Positions 12,530-24,900 of a DNA stretch of 64,000 nt are shown here, piece after piece. Below the pieces are notes generated by a model, which saw only the letters and a program-made list of their open reading frames with translations, made no database searches and was not told the origin of the DNA. The position numbers and the translations under genes were made by a program. Positions within the stretch are counted from its first letter, which is position 1. Each line of letters opens with the position of its first letter. The stretch comes from Anisakis pegreffii (Eukaryota; Nematoda; Chromadorea; Rhabditida; Anisakidae): NCBI GenBank assembly GCA_035041965.1, contig JAPYMA010000299.1, forward strand, positions 124,001 through 188,000, given 5' to 3'.

Positions 12530-15500
12530 ATGGCCTGGATAACGAACATGAAAAATTTTGAACGACTCAAAGATTCAGCCGAATATATGAACGCCGTCTA
12601 CGGCGATCCATTGGCTTACCTGACGGTATTGCCTTTTATTTGCCCTGGAATATCGAATTTTATTAGTTAGGAAGACTTATTTTCCAGGTGAAGAGAACCA
12701 AAATTTCAGTGATATCTCAGGCGAAGATGTGGCAGGGGTTAAAATAAAGAATGGTATCATTAAATTCATCATAACTAAATCTGATGAAATGCCCAAATAT
12801 CATACACCTTGTTTCTGTTCAAGTGAAGTTTTTGCCCGGAGTATAACGGCTATCAATGCTTTCCAATTCACAGCGAACCTAAACTTCCATCCTACGCTAC
12901 TCACCAACAATGAGGTATCCTATCAGTAAAATGTCACAGTGGAAAAAAAACCTTTTCCCATCTATGAGATGAACGAACATGAAAAATTTGCTCTTATCGA
13001 TAGTTAACAAGGATAATAGTGTCAGGAAAGTGAGAAAAAAGAAGATTTTCTCACCGATCGTGAATTTTTTGGAGATTTGGGATATGGAGAATGTTTCAAT
13101 TCGACAAGCTCATCAGTTCAGGTTTGTTTCAGAGATGTTTCGTTGCTGTTTCTTTTTGCGATATTCACAACAAATAATAATGTCTGCAAGTTCGATGGTA
13201 AATGGTTAAAGTGAAGCGATGCTCAAAACCTTGTTCACACTGCAATACATGCGTGCACCGCACTGTGTTTCTTTCGAGGCGATCGAAACATTTTTTGGTA
13301 GTAAGTGCTCACGAAAATAATTTAATCAATCTAGTGTGAGCTTATCAGCGGTGACTTTGATCCGAAAACACTTCCATATGAAAGACGTCTAGCATGGCAT
13401 TTTCGTGAATTCTGTTACAAAACTTCTGCGCACGGGATTCCTATGATTGGTCAGGCACCAAACAAATATTACCGGCAAGTATCACACCATTTTTGATTTA
13501 TTCTTAATGTTATAACCTTGTGACCCTAGGCAATCTTTTGTTGAAATTCATCTTTCTAATCCTTTTCAAGCGATGAGATTATATTTTACATCAATCATCG
13601 TAACGCATTCGCTATTGGTATACGGCTGAAGTCAATTTCAGTGCCGTATGGGTATTGCTTTTTCTTGGTTGCATGACAATGCTTTACCAGAACGCTCAGA
13701 GCGTTCTTGATAAATATCATCGCAATGAAAAGATTGTCGACATCCAGCTTAAATTCGGTTAGTTGACAATACCAAAAGGTTTCCATTTTAAACGTGACTC
13801 ATATTTGTTGGGCTGAAAACATTTGCCCTCAGCCAACGCGTCTTTTGATCCCCCCCCCCCCCAATATTCCCTTCCAGAAGATACGAATCAAGTTCCCTGA
13901 ATAAGAATTAATAACACTTTCCAAAGTGGGAATTGCACTTATTTCTCTGCCTTCCATTTCTTAGAATAATCTTTATGTGAAATCTGTTTAACTCATCTCA
14001 CACAACTTCAATTTTCCAGATTAATTAATTATTAAATTCCATATCAATTGTAATGTGGGAGTCTTTACTAGTTCACTCCTAAAGTTCTGAAGCTCAGTAC
14101 TATTCCCTCACCCAAACAATCTAACGGATGCTGCACAGCATTAGTAAGCATTACTAGGTACGTTGCATATTTATAATCTTTTGGCGATGCCGTTTTTATA
14201 CGTCAAAAGTGTACAAATGCGATGTTTCGGATCATCTTCTGCATGCCTGAGCCAGAAGAGAGAGACAGACCCCCATGCAGAGTCATTCTAACATTGGAAC
14301 GACCGGCGTCAAGGCGCCGCTTCACGTTTCACAATAAGATGTAGATATGTCTCATGCTTTTTAGAACCGACGTGTCGGTCTCTTACTATTAGGCAACCTG
14401 CAAAAAATCGCTTGCCTACCACTCTTCAAGCCTGAGCATAAGTGTAAGCCTAAAAATGTGCCTGTGCCTAATCCAAGCGGATGAGCCTAAATCGCATCCG
14501 GCTGCTTTCCGCGGGGTCCCAACTGGCCATCATGGGAACCATTTCCGAAATACAGCCAAACCTTCAAGTGTGTCGATTCATAATTATTTCTGTACACATC
14601 TGCAGTATTCCATATTTTATTGCGAATTATACTTTTAATTTAGATACTGCTCCTTTCCCAGCCATAACCCTATGCAATTTGAATCCTTACAAGGCTAGCC
14701 TAGCCACTGACGTCGATTTGGTGAAACGAACGGTTCGTGCATTTGATCTTGTTGTTTTTTCTTTCTTCAATGTTTAATCAACGAGTGATCCTCAATAAAC
14801 AAATTTTCTTGTCTCATCACAAAATATCCCATGAAAAGTTTCATTATGTGTCGATCTTATTGTTAGTTACAATTCGGTAACTAAATTTATTCGCTAATTC
14901 AATAATTCAGTTTATTTATTTAAATTCTACACGTTTCCACTGAAATTGAGCAGTTGTACTCGTTACAAAAGCTGAGGATTCATATCTTTGTGTGCTATCT
15001 GATCAATTTTGTGTATATGATGAAAAACTAAAAGGAGAAATTTAGCTGAAAAGGAATTGCAACTATTAATCCTTAACTCTAATATTTCATTTCGAATATC
15101 ACATTAGAGAAGTGTTAATTAATAGTTTACGGTGTTTTCTGCAAAGGTAGGGGTAGATGATCAATCAGTTGGTATTATCAAATTGATTACAGCTATCTGC
15201 ATTCGATGGTGCAATGAGCAAAGCAGGTGATTCGTCCAACAACAGGAAACGCCGAAAACGATATAGCAATTCTCATGAGCACATCAAACACGCCTCTGTA
15301 TTCGAACCGGTAGGTAAACCGTGCCACTTAAACAGATTGATCGAATGTTGAGATGCGGCATGAAATCATTTGGAGAACACTAAATTTTTTCAATCATGAG
15401 TGATTTTTTAACAAACGATGAAAGAGTATTTGGATAACGTTGACCATTCAGGGTTACTCTAAGTGCGTCTGTGAAGATGTTGAAGACGAAACAGCGGAAT

Positions 15501-18500
15501 GCGAAGGTGAAATGTATAAGACAGAAACACCAGTGGAGATATCTGAACGTTGTATCTGCGCATTCGATCGAAATACAAATGATGCATGGCCATGTCATCT
15601 TGAACCAACTTGGACCAAAGAGATTTGTCATACTTGCGATGAACACGCATTCTGCGAAAAAAGTTCGAGTTTTATCAGACGCCACAAAAAATTTCAGCCT
15701 TCAGCAAAAATGAATCTAAAATCCTCGTATGCATTCGAAAAAAATCACTAATTTTTATTTTGAACTGGAAACATGAGCGGTGAAAATATCAGTTGAATGT
15801 TGACTTGTAGATTCTACGCCTGGAGCCGTTGGTAAAGCTGAAAGTCCTTGTCTTTGCGCACCATCAGGTGAATTTTGCGTGGCGTATGATGGAAGATCAG
15901 AAATTATAGAAATTTGGAGGTATTTAGCTGAAGGGCCTCCAACCGAGGATCCCGGATTTCTTGAAGCAATGGGTTTTGCTGGAATGACAGATGAGGTAAC
16001 AAAAAAAAAGAATCTTTTAGCGCATATTCTCGACGAAATTATTCGTCAAATCAATGATAGATCATTTCGTTCATTGACCTCAAAAATGCTTCGAAGTACA
16101 TTGCTGGTATTCTGCATGAAGATAAAGTTCTTTCACACAACTCAGAAAACATTTTTTGTGTGTTTGCCCATTTCCATGAAGTGATTCTGAGAGAGTCGAT
16201 TTCAAGGTGGCAATTGTAACAAAAGCAAAAGAGAACATTATGTTCGCAATGGCTGCACTATCAATGGAAGATCGACAACGACTGTCGACAACTAAAAGGG
16301 AGTTAGTGCATAAATGTTCATTCAACGGTCTCGCGTGCGACATAGAAAAGTTTGTCTTGTCTTCAATTTTATCCTCCTATAACTCAATGAGCCATTCATA
16401 TGCACTTGAGTATTCATCCATATTCGTAAACAAACACCATTAGCAATATTTACCAAACTTCAATTAATCAACTGGGCTTTGTTTCAGTGATTTTCTCACA
16501 CATGTTGATCCTAATTTCGGATCTTGTTTCACATTCAACCATAACAGAACGGTGAATCTCACAAGCATTCGTGCAGGTCATCCATCAGCTTACGTTTTCT
16601 CTGTGAAAGTGATTATCCCGCATTTGCTGACATCTTAGCGTTCATAAGTTTTCATTACAATTTTCTGATTACTTTGGAGAAATCTCATCTTTCTTGGTAT
16701 CAAGCGAATGAATTGTTGAGTTCTGATTACTTGAGTGGTTCGATCGCACACCTTTGCTTGCTGATTATCGTACTGAACAGCTTTGTTGACGATCAAATAC
16801 TTTATATTGTTTTGCTACTGTAGGTGTTGTTTATAAGAATACTACTGCAGGACCTATGTATGGGCTTCGAATGTTGGTTTATGTGAATGCTTCTGATTAC
16901 ATGCCAACAACAGAAGCAACAGGAGTACGGTTGACGATTCATGATAAAGAAGATTTTCCCTTTCCGGATACATTTGGTTATTCTGCACCAACCGGTTACG
17001 TTTCGTCGTTTGGACTGAGACTTGTAAGCGATTAATCTATCAGTGAAATAGTTCGTCTAAAGTATTCAATGAACAAGCATGGAATGAAAATATACGGAAT
17101 TATGCTCCAGTTAAAACATGCTGCTGAATTGCAGAGAAGGATGACAAGGCTTCCAGCTCCTTATGGTGACTGTGTTCCAGATGGTAGAACTTCGGATTAC
17201 ATTTATCAAAACTACGAGTATTCTGTAGAGGTGAATAGTATTTGCTTAATGAAAGTCCACCGTGATGTGATTTTTTCTAGTCTCTAGAGAGACAAACTAT
17301 TCAAAGGCTTTTTGGAGGGATGTATTTGAGAAGATGGTGGAAGAAGGGACGTATCAAAGAGGATAAAATATACGCCTCTCAATCTTCTTTTGAATGGAAT
17401 ATGAGGCAAAAGAATTTTTCAAGGAAGCGGTGCGAATATATATCGTTTGCAATATAATGTGATATTTCGAAGTAATCGCAACCTCAGACGTTTAGCAGGA
17501 TGAAGGCTGAGAACTACTGATGCAAAAACATTACTGTGATTCTACTGGAGATATGCGCACAGTTGATAGTAACGCGGCAATAATTTCAGGGATGTTACCG
17601 TTCATGTTTCCAGCAGCTTGTTTTGAAGGATTGTCACTGTGGCGATCCTCGTTTCCCAGTACCAGAAGGACACACACATTGTGATGCAACAGATCCAGTA
17701 GCTAGTAAGCCTGGATTGGACATCGTTTTAGTTTCTTATTGATTCCATTCCCACGAATACAATTGAAAATACGACAAGTTCAGCTTCAGAGTTGCAAAAA
17801 TCAAGTCGGGATTACGTTTAGGGAAGTGCCTCGACGAACGCACTAGTGAACTCGGCGGTCTACACGGTAGTTTTCGGTGTCGCTGTCAACAGCCATGTAA
17901 GCAGTCCACATATTCTGTCACTTATTCTCCAGCTAAGTGGCCCTCACAGTCACTTCAGATTCAACTCGGATCCTGTAACGGTACTCCAGCTGAGTGCAAT
18001 AAACATTACAAGTAAGTCAATCATGTGATAATGCTGTTATTGCTTCATTTCACTATTTTCAAACCACTTTCAGCTCTAACTCTATGCTTGTCGGAGTAGG
18101 TATGTGACATTAAGATTGATTTAATGCGGTGTTCGACGATTTTGGATGAACTGTCCAGTCGAATCAGCTTTTCGGCATGAAACCTAATTACGACAATCTT
18201 GAAACCAAAAATCTATCTCTTTCATCACTCCGACCATTCGATAAAATATGGCCTCTTTTAGTCAATACTACATTGATGCACCATGATTTCTAAATTCTGA
18301 GTATAAAATGTTTTCTTGATGATTAAATATTTGTGTCTGGTTGTGATGATTTCAGAGAGAATGGTGCCATGATTGAAGTTTTCTATGAGCAGCTCAATTT
18401 CGAGATGTTGACTGAATCAGAGGCTTACGGCGTATGATCCTTTATATTTTTTCAGCCTGATTAATCACGCATTACACTCGGCCTTTTCATAATTGTCCTC

Positions 18501-19044
18501 ATTTTGATGTTCGCGGTGAATAGTATCCATTGTCATTTATCTATGATACGTCTATCTTACGTTTGACTAGGAGCGCTTAGTTCATTACGTTCAGGTCGTC
18601 TGTAAGTTCAGATTTGACCAATGAGGATAAGCATTTCTCAGTACCAAAATTTTTCTGTCGTCCAAACCAAGTATGTATGAACAAAAACTTCGTACACTGA
18701 CCTTAAACTTGACCGAAAACTTCGTATATCCATCTCATTTTTAGCATTATATGCTTTACAACGATTTTGGACGTTTACGGCGCGAAGGTTTAATTCTCTC
18801 GTTCTCTCATATTTAATTTTTAATTTGTATTTGTACTTGACAACGAGTTTACTATGTTTTTTTTCAGTTGGTAAATCTACTTGCCGATTTTGGCGGTCAA
18901 CTGGGATTATGGTGTGGAATAAGTTTTCTGACATGCTGTGAATTTGTATTCCTCTTCTTTGAAACAGCGTACATGTCAGCTGAACACAATTTTCTGATAT
19001 GGAAAAAGAAACGCGAAGAGAAGAGAAAATCGCAACACTTATGA
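12530..19044 (+). CDS. mec-4: DEG/ENaC channel subunit, MEC-4-like degenerin
   Basis: Pore-forming amiloride-type sodium channel subunit; in C. elegans MEC-4 carries touch-evoked current. Exons: 12530-12625, 13026-13121, 13335-13474, 13642-13757, 14644-14732, 15193-15309, 15452-15662, 15811-15995, 16207-16349, 16488-16576, 16851-17023, 17135-17230, 17590-17704, 17822-18011, 18356-18431, 18868-19044; total 2109 nt, 702 codons plus stop, phases all consistent. Landmarks: [10 protein letters not shown] start, [14 protein letters not shown], gating motif [10 protein letters not shown], membrane segment 1 ([15 protein letters not shown]), [27 protein letters not shown], Cys-rich [25 protein letters not shown] and membrane segment 2 ([13 protein letters not shown]). 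The alanine altered in neurotoxic mec-4(d) alleles is wild type (codon 18423-18425). The acidic linker before the Cys-rich part is much shorter than I recall for C. elegans MEC-4. MEC-10 or another paralogue is the alternative. Confidence 0.93.
13475..13641 (+). other. GC-AG intron in the mec-4-like gene
   Basis: The reading TACCG|GCAAGT ... TTTCAG|TGCCGTATGG is needed to join YYR to AVWV in phase. The donor is GC rather than GT, with a good GCAAGT context, the usual form of nematode GC-AG introns. Confidence 0.75.
13758..14643 (+). other. Intron with short dispersed repeats
   Basis: 886 bases between membrane segment 1 and the FPAITLCN exon. It holds a poly-C run at about 13850-13862, a small palindrome around GGCGTCAAGGCGCC (about 14308), and a degenerate series of GCCTRAGC/GCCTAA words at 14428-14500 followed by GCGGGGTCCC. 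No coding support; the short ORFs here run into the next exon only by chance. Confidence 0.5.
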
Positions 19045-21900
19045 GATTTGAAATAAAATTTGATAAACAACAACAATTTGAGAAAGAACTACCCAGAAAT
19101 CTAATGATAACGATGGCTGCCTTTATAATTTTGTAATAAATAACTTCATCTGATTTTCCATCCATCGATATTGAATCAAATGCACCCAAAGGGATATTAC
19201 AGCCGTGAACATTTAGTTATGATAGATTCGATTAGGTACCTTAACACAGTAGCTGAGTTATAGAATGTGCGTATTGTGTCTTGATCATTGTCGCGACGGA
19301 GCGCGAAAGAGACAATTCGTGAGGGACACCAAAGTGATATGTGAAATCAACCTTCAAATTTGTACTTTAGGTGTATATGTATAAGATGTACACGGATATC
19401 ATGCACTATCGATTCGCATGATGAAACTTCACTTTCGTATATCTTACTTGGAGGATCTCATCCGTTTGTGTTTGTATCATATGAACACTTTGTGTTTCGT
19501 ATTATAATATAGTGTTATTACAAAATAAAGGCTGAAAATCATTCTCTTTCTTCAACTGAAGAGTTTGCCTCGTCGGTGTTGTTAAAAACGAATAAAACAA
19601 CGAACCACATGGTAGCCACAAGGTCCAATAAATGATAGTCCTTTATGCACATGAATTGAACATTTATGACGTAGTAATCCGCATAAAAACGGTGATAAGT
19701 GGAGCGAAACGGAAGTATTTCCACCTTCACGCAAAGTTTCCCCCAAATATTTCTGCAGAACTGAATCTTGTCATGAAACTCTTTCGTATTTCAAGGCACT
19801 TACTTCGGTTGACCAGCAGTCTGATAATAAAATTCAATCACATGCGCTTTCTTTGTTTGCTAATTTTCAGTTTGTCTTTCCGTTGTTTTTTAAATCTTTT
19901 TAGTAATCCTGATATTATATTTTGCACGTTACTGAAAGCAAAATTATATTGCACGAAGATTATGATATTATATTTTGCACAAAGTTGCAATCAGTTTGTA
20001 TATTTCTTGGGATGAATATGAGATATATAATCATAATCAACCAGTATCGGTTTTTGGTAGAATCACCACAAAGCATGTCAAAATTATTCTGAGATTTCAC
20101 TTTTCAGCTGGTCGCTCCCTCACCTACTTCATGTGTATGCGTTTGGTTTGATAGTACTAATAGATATACCTCTTTTTGTCACCATCAGTTCCAGAATTAA
20201 ATTTCACATGTGTGAACTGGAGTGTCAAATTTGCCCTGGTCATTTTCTCACCGCTTTTTTAGAAAAACAGTTATGCTACCATCATTCTGAATCATGACTT
20301 CGATGCTGTCAGTTCAGTGATATTATTTTCTTCTCTTGCAACTGATGTGTAACTAAACATATTTGCAATGAGTGATAATATTCCTAGTTTGCAAATCGTT
20401 ACTAGCAATTGAAGAACAAAAAATGTCGAAAAACAAACGGGATGAATCGTGTACAATCAAGTCATACATTTATAAACCACTTGTACATTAAAAAATTACT
20501 GCTGCAATATTATCCAGAACAAAACAGCTGAAAAACGACAAGAATTTGGAATCAGTGAAAGCCATTAGAACAGTTTGAAACTATAATAGATCAAAAAATA
20601 CCGCATTTGAAAAACACTTCTATACAAAGAGTATCCAAACTAATGTGTTGCGGGGTTCGGGAATTTCGGGGCCCCATTCCCGACTTTTTTCGAGTCGACC
20701 GCGTTTTCGAGGTCTCTGCCTTGCTGGTATATGCTGCCGTTGGGACTTCCGATCGCAGCATATGCCAGCACACACCGCAAGCCCTGTCGGGGACCCCACA
20801 AAAAATCTTGCAGTTTCCAACACTATTTCAGAGGATGCCTGTGCAGCAACGGCTGCACAGGTAAAAAAGGAGAACATCTAGTCAGGGCAGGGCGGTGTGA
20901 GAGTATTTTCGTTTGTCAGAGGAAACAGAAAACGGTGTTAAGAGTATAGGTTCGATATCTGGAAATTCAATGTTTTTCCATCAGAAAATCCTGTTTTTAA
21001 GGTTATGCTGACTCCAGTTCAAAACAAATTCGGCCACCGGAGACGGACATTCGTTTGATTTTTTCCTCGAAATTTTCCCTCCTCGAATTTTTTGGAACCG
21101 ATCGCATTCGGTGTTAGGTGACGAGTAAGAGTCATAGTGCCACTTTTCTTGAGCCAAAGACGAACATCAGTGTTAATGATGTCCGCATTCCATGGAAACC
21201 ACTAAATGAGGAGTAAAATTTACTTACATAGATGATACAGTTGTGTTTGCAAGTCTAGGACTATTTTACTCAAAGAATCAAATGAACCTAATTATGATGA
21301 CATATCATCTGGCATAGAAAGCAATCCTTAGAAAATTTGTTCAACGCAATCAAAGACATTTAATGATCGTAAATACAAGTGAATTACAACTTGGATTATC
21401 TGTTCTATTAACTGTTTTTGTTTCATTCAAGCTCCTGCTTTTCTTTTGCACTCTTGGAAAGTTGACCTATAAAGAAAGCTGCAATGTATTCAGACTTAAG
21501 AAATACAACATTCTTTCACGTTATGCATTAATTTTCATCGATATGCACCATACTGACCGCACCATTTTTGAACATATAACCGGCACAGCAGTGTGTAGTG
21601 ACCAAGTAAATATTCTTCACTGTGAGTGAAATCCTTTTTATGAAAGTGATTTCCGTTTCTCCAGCGAGAACAGATCAATAACACGACGACGCTTTCGTAT
21701 TTGCGATGGAATCTGAAACCTTACAAGGTTACATAGAGATATGATTATAACAGTAATATTTCCTTCGCATTCATAGAAACTGTTCCATTTTTAACATTAT
21801 ATTAATATTTCTATCCGAGCAGTTTGCAAGTATCGAAAGGTTGCAATAGAGCTATCTTCATGACCTATGACAGAGTTACGTACCTTCCACAACAAAAGTA
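19045..21900. other. Intergenic, 3' flanks of two convergent genes
   Basis: Both neighbours end here, so no promoter is expected. AATAAA at 19524-19529 could serve the mec-4-like gene. A 17-base string GATATTATATTTTGCAC is repeated near 19910 and 19965. The GC-rich repeat at about 20641-20880 is listed separately. The ORF of 127 codons at 19632 is rich in Leu/Phe/Ile and shows no family. Confidence 0.5.
20641..20880. repeat. GC-rich dispersed repeat with two hairpins
   Basis: A GC-rich island in AT-rich DNA. It contains CCCGACTTTTTTCGAGTCG and a related stretch reappears at about 63565-63690. Two stem-loops: 20723-20737 pairs with 20755-20769 (15 bp, one mismatch, 17-base loop), and 20838-20846 pairs perfectly with 20853-20861 (CCTGTGCAG / CTGCACAGG, 6-base loop). 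Overlapping ORFs in all frames are composition artefacts. Probably a transposon fragment. Confidence 0.6.
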
Positions 21901-24900
21901 TTATGACGGAGAATTATAAAAATAACAGACCTCATAATATCCGAACCGATAAATCAAAATTTGGCAAATTATCACCAGCAGCAGCAGCAGCAGAAACAGC
22001 AGAAGCAGTACCACAGAAGTGCAAGCAATATGCATCGATACGTTGGTTCTCCGTGGTAAATATCTGATTCTACCGATAACCTGTGACAGAGATTTTAGTT
22101 TATGTGCTTTCCCTGCAATAAATTGATCAAAAAGACCGAGCGCTTTGCATACTACGGTTGTTTCATTCCTTTTCTTATGGCTGAATAGGCGAATCCAATA
22201 AATCACCGTAATTGAAATGCACCTTATAATCAGAATCAGTGTCGCCGCTAAACGCATATGGAAAGGCAAGTTGAAGAATAATTTATGAAGATCCTCTTTT
22301 CAATGAGTGAGTGTTGGACACTGAAGCGATCAAATCGAACTTGGTTTCTTATGAACACAATAAGATTGTTCTTTCGCTTGTTAGATATAATTGGTCTCAT
22401 CTCAATTTATTTACAAATCTGTTAGCAATAATGCAAGAAGTGAAATGAAATTTACCGGAAATGGTGTTGTCAGTATGGAACTATTGAAAAGAATTTCGTT
22501 CAGTGATTCACTTAGATTTTCGAATTCATTACTGTTTGCAACAACAAAGTGCACAGAAACCTCTTCATCATCATTGTTTCGTAACGCTCTTGTTATCTGC
22601 AAACAGAATTATGTTCATACAAAAAGCTACAAGTGGGAATGATGCAAAGCCATTTGGTGTCATTGATGTGGCTTAGTGAGAAGATTCTTGACAAGAGTTT
22701 CAGTTGACGATTATCCGACGCAAAAATAGTGATCGTATTTTAAGATGAACAATTGAGATATGAACAACCTTTATAGGTAGTTGAATGGAATCGGCAGCAC
22801 TCCTTTTATTTCTTTTCTGTAAAAGTTTTTCGATGATATCCTTCAATGCCAATGATAAATCATCATGGAATTGCGCATTGTCCAATCTGACCGATCGTGA
22901 CACTCGCAAATTCAATTCAAACAATTGATCGTCACTTGATGATCGTGATGCTTGTTCGACGTCGGCATATTCAATTCCTGAGTAAGTAGCTGAACTGATG
23001 TTTGAAATCGACGAATCATCATAACTTTTCCATGCCAGTTCAGTACCTACATTGTTCTTCCCAATGGCATCAGCTTCTTGTGCTGAATCAAATTCCAAAC
23101 TGTGATTAAGAATATATCGCACAGCAGCGACCTGAGATACCATTCCTTCGGATGAAGATGATAAATTGCTATCAGTCGCAATGCTAGGATTTCGTTGAAT
23201 GATTTCGAAGGAATCGTTCACTGAAAAAAAATGTTGATGAAATACGGAAATTTCTTTACAGGACAAATACAGAAAGGACAAGGAATTCGGAATCAGCAAT
23301 TTGAATTTTGAATGCCACTAATTTTCAAGGTTCCAAGAATTTTTCATCTTCAAGTATTTTCAGTTTTACGCACTTAAAGTCATCTTTTACGAAAGTAAAT
23401 TCATTGCCTCTCGTCATCTTATTCTGATTCGAGTGAAAAGAATGACGGCTATCATAGTAAAAGATAATTACCACTTCCAAATTGTCCAATTATAAATATA
23501 TCTTCTACTGTGCCTGCAAAAGAATGCAATTCAATAAACAACCGTTTACTGGAGAAAAAATGCTGATGAAGTTGGCAAATTCACACACAAGCACAATAGT
23601 AATTCCTTTTTATGCGAAGCATGCCCTATGCTGAATCTAGATAGAACGCTCACTCAAAGAAGATACACGCATCGTTCAACTCTGCTGTTCAATGAATAAA
23701 CAATAACCAATTGCTGCTCTGTCACATCTATGTAAACAGCAAATTATAACAAGCTTACTGTTCTCCAGTACGCTGCTCGAAGGGGCCTGCGGCTGTTCGG
23801 TGGAAGCTTCCAGAGACGAGGCTATACTATTACTACCGTTATCGTCTATGAATTGAGTATATTCAATCGTTTCTGCGATTGTCGTTTCATGACGGTTACT
23901 GATGCTATGTTGTTCGTTTATTGACAGTGTGGTTGTGATGACCTCAGTTGACTGCTGATTGCTATGAAAATCTTCAGATGATAGAATGCTTGACTGAACT
24001 GTCACTGCATCGATACTGGTTGCATTACAGGATGGGGTTATTGGTTGTTTATTTGTAAGACCGACTTTTTCACTTGTTGATATCGTTGATTGATGTAGAT
24101 CATTCGATTGCTTTGTGCTGTGAACGATCTGAATGTTCTCATTTGTTGCAGTAGTGAGTGATTCTGCTTCCGTGATACTCTTTGAAGATGTTGCCTGTTC
24201 ACTCCCATCTCGATCGTTCGTATTATCAGTTTGAATCATTGTTGGAATAGATATGGCACTTTGATTCGATATCATAGTCGTAACTGTATCAGCTGATGTA
24301 TAATCGATCAAACTCGGTCCATCAGTCTTTCCAGGAGATGATACCTCCGTGTTCAATTCACTCACCGTGAGAGTGATTCCTGCATCCGTTTCCGAGCTAT
24401 GATTTTGAGGTGGATTAGTCGTAAAAATGCAGTTATCGCAATCAGATATACCGTAACTGGGTGTCGTAGCGGTAACAAACTGATTATCAGTGACCGTTTG
24501 AGATGAAGATGCTTCAGCTGATCTGCTTGTGACAGATACGATATTTGTATGTGTTGGTCCAACAGTTGCGAACTTATCGATTGGTGGAGTGAAAAGTGAG
24601 TTCATTGTCGGCAATGGAACCTGCTGAATGTTTGTGCTGATCTCAATCGAAATATTACCAGTTATAAGACGGACGTCTGTGCTGCCATCGACGATATTGG
24701 CTACGTGATGTGATGCGGTCGAAGTCATCTGCAGTTAGTTACTTTAATTACGCATAGATTGTGAGTAATTGCCATGGTGCGATCTATGCAATATTGTTCG
24801 CATTACCGCATTTCATATCAAATAAAATAGGTGCTTAAGGAAAACTAAAGGCAGTAAACTGATAAATAAAATATTCTGGTTTCATAAGAAACACTTTTAG

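Noticed and set aside
12499..12625. A possible frameshift in the first exon of the channel gene, because another frame upstream ([10 protein letters not shown]...EKF) seemed to join in.
   Set aside because: The frame starting with ATG at 12530 gives [10 protein letters not shown]...YGDPLAYL, which follows the MEC-4 N-terminus, and its phase fits the next exon. The upstream frame is chance.
12688..12737. An extra exon [17 protein letters not shown] and the frame [14 protein letters not shown] at 13026.
   Set aside because: Another frame of 13026-13121 gives [17 protein letters not shown], which matches the MEC-4 family and joins directly to the first exon in phase 0.
13217..13297. An exon encoding [19 protein letters not shown] between 13121 and 13335.
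   Set aside because: It forced the acceptor at 13348 and lost the conserved Cys-Glu-Leu-Ile start of the next exon; the direct join at 13335 is better.
18638..19189. A 183-codon ORF on the minus strand.
   Set aside because: It is antisense to the last channel exon, has no splice logic and no family resemblance.
19632..20015. A 127-codon plus-strand ORF in the intergenic region.
   Set aside because: Composition is that of translated AT-rich DNA; no motif and no neighbouring exon.
20641..20880. Overlapping ORFs in several frames suggesting a small gene.
   Set aside because: All frames are open because stop codons are rare in this GC-rich repeat; no start, splice or family signal.
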